NCBI GenBank assembly: GCA_963934855.1
Contig: CAWWAC010000015.1
Location: forward strand, 1-40,086
Source: MAG-120531 sp963934855
GTDB lineage: Bacteria; Bacteroidota; Bacteroidia; Flavobacteriales; Flavobacteriaceae
DNA: 40,086 nt
Direction of reading: 5' to 3'
The position numbers were made by a program, and so were the translations under genes. The notes beneath the pieces are model-generated. The model had not been told where the DNA came from and ran no database searches. It worked only from the letters and a program-made list of their open reading frames with translations. How positions within the stretch are numbered: the stretch's first letter is position 1; each line of letters begins with the position of its first letter. Positions 34,065 to 40,086 of the stretch are shown in pieces.

Positions 34065-35451
34065 ACCCTAAAATTTTAAGCATTTCAGATGCTTCTTGTT
34101 GATGTGAAAATAATGAAGTGGTGATATTGCCTAAGGCGTCTTTATTTATAAGAATGTGTTTTGGTGTTGGAATTAAACAGTGTTGTAAACCTCCAAACCC
34201 TCCTATAGATTCCTGGTAAGCTCCTGTATTAAAGAAACCAATATACAGTGGTTTTTCTTTTTTAAATTTAGGCAAATAAATGGCGTTCATATGCTGTTCT
34301 GAATTGTAATAATCATCGCTGTCACAAGTAAGACCTCCCAACAAAACGCGCTCATACTCGTCTTCCCATCTGTTTATTGGCAGCATAATAAATCTTTTAT
34401 TAATAGCCCAAGTATCTGGAAGCGTAGTAATAAAAGAAGAGTCTATCATGTTCCACTTTTCTTTGTCATTTTGTTGTTTCTGATAAAGTACCTGATAAAT
34501 AGCTCCGCCACTTTCCCCTACAGTGAAACTTCCAAACTCTGTAAAAATATGAGGTACAGGAACCTCTGCCTCTGCACAAATAGTATTTATTTGGTTTAAA
34601 ATCTCGTCTATCATATAAACGTAGTCATAGTCAAAAGCTAATGAGTTTTTAATAGGGAAACCCCCACCAATATTTAAACTATCTAAGCTTGGACAAATCT
34701 TTTTAAGACGCACATACACCTTTAGACACTTACTTAACTCATTCCAATAATACGCATTGTCAATAATGCCAGTATTGATGAAAAAATGAAGCATTTTAAG
34801 CTCCACATTCTCTTGTCCTTTAATCTGGTCTTCATAAAAAGGAACAATATTTCTGTATCCAATCCCTAATCTGGAGGTATAAAACTCAAATTTAGGCTCT
34901 TCCTCAGAAGCAATCCTAATTCCAATTTTATAGTCTCCCTTAATTTTTTCAGACAAAAGAGAAATCTCTTCGTAGTTGTCTATAATAGGAATACAATTTT
35001 CATGACCCCCATTAATTAAACGAGCAATATTCTCTACGTACTGAGCCCTTTTAAAACCATTACAAATAACAAAAGTGTCGGGCTTAATTTTACCTGACTC
35101 TTTTAAAGCTTCTACAATATTAATATCAAATGCAGAAGAAGTTTCAATATGAATATCATTACTGAGCGCCTCATCTAGCACATGCTTAAAGTGCGAGCTT
35201 TTTGTGCAGTAACAATAGTAGTATTTCCCTTTGTACTGGTGTTTTTCGATGGCTTTTTCAAACCATCCTTTAGCCCTATTAATATTTTCGGAAATCTTTG
35301 GTAGATAGGTAAATTTTAAGGGGGTGCCGTATTGTGCTACTAACTTTTCAAGCTCAATTCCATGAAAACGCAAGTGATCTTCTTCTAGGGTAAATTCTTC
35401 TTGGGGAAAATAGTAACTCTGGTTTATTAAATCTATGTACTTAATATTCAT
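34051..35451 (-). CDS. speA: Arginine decarboxylase, compact fold III type
   Basis: A PLP-dependent enzyme making agmatine from arginine. The 466-aa protein is shorter than the roughly 630-aa E. coli SpeA. Visible features are the PLP lysine in YCYCTKSSHF (Lys84, aligned with the PIKVNQ lysine), the phosphate-binding GGG in NIGGGFPI, the alanine-racemase-fold barrel, and LTCDSDDYY carrying the catalytic Cys/Asp of the second domain. The arginine substrate is inferred from similarity and from speB immediately downstream. It is the first gene of a six-gene minus-strand operon. Confidence 0.9.
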   Translation of the reverse strand: MNIKYIDLINQSYYFPQEEFTLEEDHLRFHGIELEKLVAQYGTPLKFTYLPKISENINRAKGWFEKAIEKHQYKGKYYYCYCTKSSHFKHVLDEALSNDIHIETSSAFDINIVEALKESGKIKPDTFVICNGFKRAQYVENIARLINGGHENCIPIIDNYEEISLLSEKIKGDYKIGIRIASEEEPKFEFYTSRLGIGYRNIVPFYEDQIKGQENVELKMLHFFINTGIIDNAYYWNELSKCLKVYVRLKKICPSLDSLNIGGGFPIKNSLAFDYDYVYMIDEILNQINTICAEAEVPVPHIFTEFGSFTVGESGGAIYQVLYQKQQNDKEKWNMIDSSFITTLPDTWAINKRFIMLPINRWEDEYERVLLGGLTCDSDDYYNSEQHMNAIYLPKFKKEKPLYIGFFNTGAYQESIGGFGGLQHCLIPTPKHILINKDALGNITTSLFSHQQEASEMLKILGYEQE

Positions 35452-35531
35452 TTATGCAAAATAAAAAATTATAAATGGTTAGAAGCTATAGAGCGCTAAC
35501 TGTTTTTAAAAATAAGGTGCAAAAATGCCTA

Positions 35532-35699
35532 CTAGATCATAATTTGACGAGCAGTGGTGGGTATAAAAAAATACTCGTGCTGGCTTTGCACAATTGGAGT
35601 AGTAGAAGTTCGCTTTAAATTATGGTAGCCTATCTGATAAGCTGCATTTAGAAAACACTTCGGATTTTCTAAACACTCCCATATAGAAACACTTTTCAT
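35532..35699 (-). CDS. Possible small protein (55 aa) upstream of speA
   Basis: An ATG-started frame of 55 codons ends 80 bases before speA on the same strand. The product begins MKSVSIWECLENPK, has two Cys and several aromatic residues, and ends TARQIMI; no motif, signal or membrane helix is visible. The open frame in such AT-rich DNA, and a composition that looks like protein, are the only support. It could be a real small protein, a leader ORF controlling the spe operon, a decayed gene or chance. Confidence 0.3.
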   Translation of the reverse strand: MKSVSIWECLENPKCFLNAAYQIGYHNLKRTSTTPIVQSQHEYFFIPTTARQIMI

Positions 35700-35779
35700 T
35701 ATGTTCAGCTAAATGCCAGGACAAATGAAAACAAAAAAATTCAAAAAATACTGCCTTTTAAAAAAAATTCAAAAAAAAT

Positions 35780-35804
35780 ATAACTAATTTAATTACAGTT
35801 AGTT
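35780..35804. repeat. TAACTAA/TTAGTTA dyad
   Basis: Seven-base inverted arms (35780-35786 and 35798-35804) are separated by 11 AT-rich bases in the speA-Rieske divergent gap. It could be an operator, but AT-rich sequence makes chance likely. Confidence 0.3.
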
Positions 35805-35939
35805 AATAGGTTTTTTGAGCCTTAAAAAAGCTAAATAACACAAACTTAATCCAGATAAATGAGAAGAAGATGTCAAATAAAGTTTGTATCGCGTTCATAT
35901 AATTAACAAACTTGACTTTCATAAGTGAATTTTGAGAAT

Positions 35940-35947
35940 TATCTTTA
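35940..35947 (+). promoter_or_regulatory. Possible -7 box for the Rieske gene
   Basis: TATCTTTA differs from TAnnTTTG at the last base. TTG at 35912-35914 lies 25 bases upstream. The same pairing and spacing occurs before threonine dehydrogenase at 28616-28651. The box is only 14 bases from the ATG. Confidence 0.25.
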
Positions 35948-35960
35948 AAATAAAAAGCTT

Positions 35961-36455
35961 ATGAAAAACAGAAGAGACTTTCTAAAAACCACTTGTCCTA
36001 AAGTAGCCTTTGCTATTTTTGGTGTCACACTCCTCCAAGCCTGTTCTGCGTCTGAAGACCCTATGTATGAAATTTCTACAGGAAATAACAATACTCCAGT
36101 AAACAACAATACTGCTGGTCTCACTGTAAATGGAAATAATTTCTCTATAGATTTAGCCAATAGTAATTTTACAAAATTAGCCTCTGTGGGCGGTTGGTTA
36201 AACTTAACATCGGCAGGGCTTCTATTACTCAGGGTAAATGAAAACACTATTAGAGCCTTTGACAACTGCTGCCCTCACCAAGGCACTAAAACGCAATGGA
36301 GCTATAACAGCAATGTTTTTAACTGTGCCAATCACGGGAATAATTTTGGAATTGATAACAACACTAAAAATTGTGATTCTGGAGCTACAAGTGGAGACCT
36401 AAAATCTTTTTCTGCCAGCATTTCTGGAGAGACTCTAACGGTGATCAAGGACTAG
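35961..36455 (+). CDS. Rieske [2Fe-2S] lipoprotein with Tat-like signal
   Basis: A 164-aa exported iron-sulfur protein. The N-terminus MKNRRDFLK is twin-arginine-like and leads to a lipobox (LQAC, Cys28), followed by an Asn/Thr-rich linker. The Rieske ligands are Cys104-Pro-His106 and Cys122-Ala-Asn-His125, 15 residues apart, as expected. Tat export fits a cofactor folded in the cytoplasm. No oxygenase or cytochrome partner is encoded beside it. It converges, 12 bases apart, on the last gene of the ApbE cassette, which starts with another Rieske lipoprotein, so the two are probably functionally related. Confidence 0.88.
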   Translation: MKNRRDFLKTTCPKVAFAIFGVTLLQACSASEDPMYEISTGNNNTPVNNNTAGLTVNGNNFSIDLANSNFTKLASVGGWLNLTSAGLLLLRVNENTIRAFDNCCPHQGTKTQWSYNSNVFNCANHGNNFGIDNNTKNCDSGATSGDLKSFSASISGETLTVIKD

Positions 36456-36467
36456 TTTTAGACTTTA

Positions 36468-37802
36468 TTAATCTACTACAAACAAAAAGCCCAAAGAACT
36501 AATATTAGCCACCAAACCATTGGAGCGTCTGTAATGACTGTACCTTAAATCTACAGCCTTTAAACCTATTCTCCATAGCTTAGCGCTAGCAAAGATATCC
36601 TTGTATCTAAGTCCCATACCATACTGGTGACTAGTAAAAGCAGAAAGATCATAATCTGAGGTATAGAATGTCTCTTGAGAAGTAGCAACCTCTTTTTCAA
36701 AGAAATAATCTGCTGCAGTTTGCTTATAAAATCTATAATTTGGATAGAGACTAAAAGAAGGGGAAATAGTAATGGGAAGCTCAAGTTCTGCAGTAAGTCC
36801 TTGCATGCCCCAAGAATCCATATAGTAACGGGCATAGCTCCTCACCATTAGCCAATCATTGAAATAATAATTTAATCGGCCCCCAATAGGATATTTATAC
36901 CTGTAAAAAGGAAGGGTCTCTACCTGATCTGCCAATTGAAAATCTCCTACAAAAAAGTCTTGTCTATCAGCAAAATAAACCCGCTGTAAGGGCGAAGACA
37001 AAAGACCTTCTTGCATAACAGCATCAATGAAAATTGCACCCTGCAATCTACTGCTTATAATTTGAGAGAAAGAAAGAGAAAGTGCATACGTATTTCTTTT
37101 TAGTTGGCTAAAACCATTAAAAAGAGGTGCGTAAGTTCCGGATCCTCGTATATTATTGTCAAAAAAACCACCTCTTAATTCAATAGGGTATTGTGGTTTG
37201 TGGGCGTCAAAATAGACCTTAGACTGCACGCTTATCTCTGTATTTTTTTCGTTGTATAGCTTTGCTAATCCCAAACCAAAACCAAAAGATTGATAATCGT
37301 ATTCCTGAGACGCCGCCAAAGAGGCTGTATAAACGGTATTTCTATCTTCTGAGCTATGTGTATAAGAAGGATTAAAATACGCAAGTACATCTGCTCTAGA
37401 CGCCCCCGAAGATGCTACCCATGGACTGGCCACACCGTTTTGTTGGTCAAAAGGATTTACATTACTAGAAGAAGCAGAGGTATAGGCAGATAATCCGGTG
37501 TCTATACTAAGCACATCATTTTCATTTATTGGAATTCTAATCACCAAAGTAGAAGAGGTATCTGTTAAAAATTCAGTTCCCTCTCCTCCAGTTACAGCTG
37601 CATTTTGACCATCCTGAATATAATAACTAAAGAGGGTTTCTACCTCTATCTGGTCTAATACTTTTTTTACATACCCCTTGTCTTTTCCATTTTTCAAGGG
37701 AGTTTCTGCCTTTGTTTGACCCAAAAGGGTGGCGCTTACTAAGAATACTAAACAACAAAACAGCCTTTTGTAGTGCGTATTATTACATTTAATTACAACC
37801 AC
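36468..37802 (-). CDS. DUF3570 outer-membrane beta-barrel protein
   Basis: Read from GTG 37802 this is 444 aa with a hydrophobic signal ending near LLGQ. The frame stays open for 43 more codons upstream but only inside the DUF4266 gene; an ATG at 37826 is the alternative start. The mature protein has alternating aromatic beta strands of a porin-like barrel and ends FLFVVD. It matches the DUF3570 family; SSGASRAD at about residues 131-138 corresponds to a conserved Ser-Ala-Ser-Arg-x-Asp patch as I remember it. Function unknown. Its start overlaps DUF4266 by 14 bases, and it is the last gene of the cassette. Confidence 0.83.
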   Translation of the reverse strand: MVVIKCNNTHYKRLFCCLVFLVSATLLGQTKAETPLKNGKDKGYVKKVLDQIEVETLFSYYIQDGQNAAVTGGEGTEFLTDTSSTLVIRIPINENDVLSIDTGLSAYTSASSSNVNPFDQQNGVASPWVASSGASRADVLAYFNPSYTHSSEDRNTVYTASLAASQEYDYQSFGFGLGLAKLYNEKNTEISVQSKVYFDAHKPQYPIELRGGFFDNNIRGSGTYAPLFNGFSQLKRNTYALSLSFSQIISSRLQGAIFIDAVMQEGLLSSPLQRVYFADRQDFFVGDFQLADQVETLPFYRYKYPIGGRLNYYFNDWLMVRSYARYYMDSWGMQGLTAELELPITISPSFSLYPNYRFYKQTAADYFFEKEVATSQETFYTSDYDLSAFTSHQYGMGLRYKDIFASAKLWRIGLKAVDLRYSHYRRSNGLVANISSLGFLFVVD

Positions 37803-37998
37803 AACCACCTCCCATTTTACCGCCATTAGCGCCAGCAGCGCCTTCTCTATAAATATGCATATTGGTCTCAAACCTACAAATAGACTTAGCAGACAACACC
37901 ATATCCTCTGAATTGAGCTGGGCTTTCTCATATTCTTTTACAGCCACACAAGAAGTGGCAAAAAAACCAGCAAATATCATTAAAAGTAATTTTCTCAT
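37789..37998 (-). CDS. DUF4266 small lipoprotein with GGGCGCN C-terminus
   Basis: A 69-aa lipoprotein with lipobox ATSC at Cys17, leaving a mature peptide of about 53 residues. It has Cys41, an aromatic/charged segment (FETNMHIYREG), then a Gly-rich end AAGANGGKMGGGCGCN with Cys66 and Cys68. The invariant-looking tail marks DUF4266. Two cysteines at the extreme C-terminus suggest a metal ligand, a disulfide or an attachment site. The start codon directly follows the ApbE stop with no gap, and the 3' end overlaps DUF3570. The role is unknown. Confidence 0.88.
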   Translation of the reverse strand: MRKLLLMIFAGFFATSCVAVKEYEKAQLNSEDMVLSAKSICRFETNMHIYREGAAGANGGKMGGGCGCN

Positions 37999-39003
37999 CT
38001 ATCTGTTTTTAACCGGTTCTACCTTTAAATCTTTTGAATAATAAATATTATTTTGAGCGTCTACTACAATACAAGAAATTCCAGGCAATTGAGCTAAAGT
38101 AGCCATACCAGCGTCTACACCCATAATAAACGTAGCAGTAGCTAGTGCGTCTGCTAGTTCTGCTTTGGGGGCAAAAACTGTCACAGACTTTACCCCTTCT
38201 ACAGGCAATCCTGTGCGCGGGTCTATAATATGACTGTACCGCTTGGCATTTAAAGTTACATATTTTTCATAGTTCCCAGAAGTAGCTACTGCCGCATTAA
38301 TGACCGGAAACCAAGAAAAAACTTTAGAAGGATTTTCTGGATTACTAATTCCTACCTGCCAATGGGTGCCATCTGGTTTTTCACCCCAAGTGGTGAGGTC
38401 TCCAGAGGCATTAATAATTCCTGCTTGTACGCCTTTAGAAATTAAAAGCAACTTAGTGGCATCGGCTGCAAAGCCTTTTCCAATAGCTCCAAAACCAATT
38501 TTCATTCCTTTATTTTTAAGAAACACAGTTTGTGCTTGCGCATCTAAAATAATTTTTTCATAGCCAATATTCTCTATGGAAGCAGCCAAAGCTTCAGAAG
38601 TGGGAAAGGAGGTCATACTTCCGTCAAAAACCCAAATAGGATCTATGGCTGCATAAGAAATGTCAAAAGCCCCAAAAGTGATTTTGGAAATACGTTGACA
38701 TCTTTGAATGAGATCATACAGCATTTTAGAAACCTTCACGGGAGCTATTCCTGCATTTCTATTTATAGCGCTAGTTTCCGATGCTGGATCCCATGAAGAA
38801 ATTATTTTTTCAATACGGCTAATTTCTTCAGTGGCCATAGCCAAGTAATCGGAAGACTGCTGCGGCTCACAGACCAAAGTAATTTCAAAGCGGCTGCCCA
38901 TAAGCTTAGTGGTTTTTGTAAAAATTACACCCTGCCCATAAACAGCTGTCTTTAAAAAAACCATTATTAAAAAAAACATGGCCACTAATAATCTATTCTT
39001 CAT
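37999..39003 (-). CDS. apbE: FAD:protein FMN transferase (ApbE)
   Basis: A 334-aa exported flavin transferase that attaches FMN through a phosphoester to Ser/Thr of extracytoplasmic proteins. It has a signal peptide (cleavage near VYGQ) and the family motifs KLMGSRFEIT (34-42), GFGAIGKGFAAD (170-181), INASGD (197-202), SHIIDPRTG (257-265) and the magnesium-binding ADALATA (284-290). It overlaps the thioredoxin gene by 11 bases and abuts DUF4266. No NqrC, RnfG or FMN-binding-domain substrate is encoded in the window, so its target is unclear. Confidence 0.95.
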   Translation of the reverse strand: MKNRLLVAMFFLIMVFLKTAVYGQGVIFTKTTKLMGSRFEITLVCEPQQSSDYLAMATEEISRIEKIISSWDPASETSAINRNAGIAPVKVSKMLYDLIQRCQRISKITFGAFDISYAAIDPIWVFDGSMTSFPTSEALAASIENIGYEKIILDAQAQTVFLKNKGMKIGFGAIGKGFAADATKLLLISKGVQAGIINASGDLTTWGEKPDGTHWQVGISNPENPSKVFSWFPVINAAVATSGNYEKYVTLNAKRYSHIIDPRTGLPVEGVKSVTVFAPKAELADALATATFIMGVDAGMATLAQLPGISCIVVDAQNNIYYSKDLKVEPVKNR

Positions 39004-39433
39004 ACATGCTTTTAAGCAAAGTGATATAGTCTTGTGCTTTTATGTTTTTATAGCCTGTCTCTCCTAATATTTCTGACGTATGGTTGGTGAGCACTACCAA
39101 AGGAAAATATCCTTGGGCATTAAATGTAGCGGCCAAGGACTTATTTTGAGTAGCCAAAGCTGCTGTTAATTGGTTTGTTTTTTTACGCGGAAAATCTGCT
39201 TTATACAAAATGAGCTGTTCTTTTGCAAAGGCTTTAAAAGCATCCGATGTCCAAATATCTCTTTCCAGCTTTATACAGGGAGCACACCAATCTGAACCTG
39301 AAAAAATCAATAAAATAGGTTTCTTTTCTAGCGCAGATTTTTTTTGAGCCTGGGTCCATGTACTTTCCCAGTCTTGTGATTGTAGCTGTTGGTAAAAACT
39401 GAGAAATACTAAAATTATAATGATTCTTTTCAT
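38993..39433 (-). CDS. Periplasmic thioredoxin-like protein
   Basis: A 146-aa protein with a signal peptide (MKRIIIILVFLSFYQQLQSQ) and a thioredoxin fold of the DUF255/Thioredoxin_7 kind. The redox motif is SDWCAPC with Cys50 and Cys53. The typical cis-Pro loop follows at GYFPLVVL. It probably reduces or isomerises disulfides in the periplasm; nearby candidates are the Cys-rich DUF4266 tail and the Rieske proteins. It overlaps the Rieske gene by 4 bases upstream and apbE by 11 bases downstream. Confidence 0.9.
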   Translation of the reverse strand: MKRIIIILVFLSFYQQLQSQDWESTWTQAQKKSALEKKPILLIFSGSDWCAPCIKLERDIWTSDAFKAFAKEQLILYKADFPRKKTNQLTAALATQNKSLAATFNAQGYFPLVVLTNHTSEILGETGYKNIKAQDYITLLKSMYEE

Positions 39434-39870
39434 GAGACTGGAGCTAAAATAGAGAGTGTATTTCCCTCTAATTTGGTAGGGTATACTCTAAGTCCCTTAG
39501 ACGCGTCTGAATTCAAACCCAATCCTTGCTGTGTAAAACGAGCACCGTGCTCAGGACAATAAAATTCACTATTTCTAAAAATAACTTTCTTTAAAGACTT
39601 ATGACTGCATATTTGAGTGGCTGCCACAAACTTATTATTAGTATTTAGGGCAATTACCACTGTATTTTTTACCAAAAAATCTCCAGGATTTTTAAGATTT
39701 AGTCCCTCTTTCTGGCTTAAATCTATACTAAACAATACCCCATTACTATCTGGAATTAACGCTAACGTATCTATCCCGGTCTCCTCTTCTAAGCAGCTAC
39801 TTAAACAACTAAAAGTGAGGGTAAATGCAGCACCTTTACCAATTGATTTCATAAACTGCTTTCTTTCCAT
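39430..39870 (-). CDS. Rieske [2Fe-2S] lipoprotein, first gene of the ApbE cassette
   Basis: A 146-aa exported iron-sulfur protein, starting at ATG 39870 (MERKQFMKSIGKG). An in-frame ATG at 39933 would add 21 residues before the signal and is less likely. The lipobox is LSSC (Cys26). Rieske ligands are Cys-Ser-His near 88-90 and Cys-Pro-Glu-His near 105-108, with 14 residues between. The signal has Arg-Lys rather than Arg-Arg, so Tat export is uncertain. It leads the minus-strand cassette and overlaps the thioredoxin gene by 4 bases. Confidence 0.87.
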   Translation of the reverse strand: MERKQFMKSIGKGAAFTLTFSCLSSCLEEETGIDTLALIPDSNGVLFSIDLSQKEGLNLKNPGDFLVKNTVVIALNTNNKFVAATQICSHKSLKKVIFRNSEFYCPEHGARFTQQGLGLNSDASKGLRVYPTKLEGNTLSILAPVS

Positions 39871-40017
39871 AGCATTAAATAATACCCTAAAGTTATTCAT
39901 TTGAAATGATTCTAACATATTAATTTTTAACATAAAGAAGAATCTTTAATCTCCTGTCTTTTTTTCATTTTTAATAGAGAATTTTCGTTATTTTGGCAGT
40001 CCCGTCAAGGGACCATT

Positions 40018-40086
40018 AGCCTCATAGTTCAACGGATAGAATAGAAGTTTCCTAAACTTTAGATCCAGGTTCGATTCCTGGTGAGG
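40018..40086 (+). tRNA. tRNA-Arg (anticodon CCU), 3' end cut by the window
   Basis: The acceptor 5' strand AGCCTCA starts at 40018. The D stem is GTTC/GAAT. The anticodon stem GAAGT/ACTTT encloses loop TTCCTAA, giving anticodon CCT (arginine, AGG). The T arm is CCAGG-TTCGATT-CCTGG, followed by the acceptor strand TGAGG. The last two acceptor bases and the discriminator lie beyond the edge. A small hairpin GTCCC-GTCAA-GGGAC (39999-40013) directly precedes it. Confidence 0.95.

Larger units (their letters stand above)
35452..35960. other. 509-base divergent gap between speA and a Rieske gene
   Basis: The gap holds a possible 55-codon ORF (35532-35699, minus), two copies of a near-identical AAAAAAATTCAAAAAA run (about 35734 and 35760), the TAACTAA/TTAGTTA dyad, and a possible -7 box for the plus-strand gene. 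I found no clear riboswitch or RNA gene, and no exact -7 box for speA. Confidence 0.6.

Noticed and set aside
35734..35780. Repeated AAAAAAATTCAAAAAA runs as a CRISPR or iteron array
   Set aside because: Only two low-complexity copies, with no regular spacing or neighbouring cas or rep genes.
36566..36835. 89-aa hydrophobic ORF on the minus strand
   Set aside because: It is another frame of the DUF3570 gene on the same strand; its hydrophobicity is a by-product of the barrel coding sequence.
37803..37931. Upstream extension of the DUF3570 frame (487 aa in total)
   Set aside because: It lies entirely inside the DUF4266 coding sequence, and the signal peptide begins only after it.
39871..39933. 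21-residue extension of the cassette Rieske protein
   Set aside because: It would place residues ahead of the lipoprotein signal; the ATG at 39870 gives a normal export signal.
39999..40013. Hairpin before tRNA-Arg as an attachment-site remnant or partial tRNA
   Set aside because: No integrase or second copy of the tRNA end is in the window, and the hairpin has no T-arm sequence; it is more likely part of the tRNA leader.

Overview
This is an AT-rich stretch of a Bacteroidota chromosome, almost certainly from the family Flavobacteriaceae. The reasons are: -7 boxes of the form TAnnTTTG before several genes; a secreted metalloprotease with a type IX secretion (T9SS) C-terminal sorting domain; the gene order prs-rplY-pth ... 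ribF-serS; an epimerase-type threonine dehydrogenase; and a set of genes for making homospermidine, a polyamine typical of flavobacteria. I see no insertion sequence, prophage, CRISPR array or obvious foreign island. The window is bounded by tRNA-Leu(CAA) on the minus strand at the left edge and an incomplete tRNA-Arg(CCU) at the right edge.

Layout. 1-12.9 kb is mostly plus-strand housekeeping: tRNA-Leu, prs, rplY/ctc with a strong terminator, pth, then a minus-strand pair (T9SS metalloprotease plus lipoprotein), ribF, serS, a DUF4286 gene, rsmA, mgtE and a 2-hydroxyacid dehydrogenase. 12.9-17.2 kb is minus strand: a bifunctional acyltransferase resembling ornithine/glycine-lipid synthases, aspartokinase, a GNAT acetyltransferase and a TerB-like protein. 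17.2-24.7 kb holds mfd, an ACT-like protein with a clear promoter and operator-like dyad, yraN, metG and a short ssb. 24.9-29.6 kb holds small or poorly known genes (Zn-ribbon protein, CBS pair, SDR-like protein, TPR protein, lipoprotein plus SnoaL-like protein) and threonine dehydrogenase.

29.65-35.45 kb is one tightly packed minus-strand operon: speA-speB-speY-like, an acidic 100-aa protein, an RMD1/DUF155 membrane protein and a RimB-RimK fusion. The first three should convert arginine to agmatine, putrescine and then homospermidine. The last ones point towards ribosome modification or translation. A 509-bp gap upstream holds a possible 55-codon ORF.

35.9-39.9 kb is the most interesting part. 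It is a compact minus-strand cassette: Rieske lipoprotein, thioredoxin-like protein, ApbE flavin transferase, a tiny DUF4266 lipoprotein ending GGGCGCN, and a DUF3570 outer-membrane barrel. It converges on a second, independent Rieske lipoprotein gene. Every product is predicted to be exported and most are redox-related, so this looks like an uncharacterised envelope electron-transfer or protein-maturation system.
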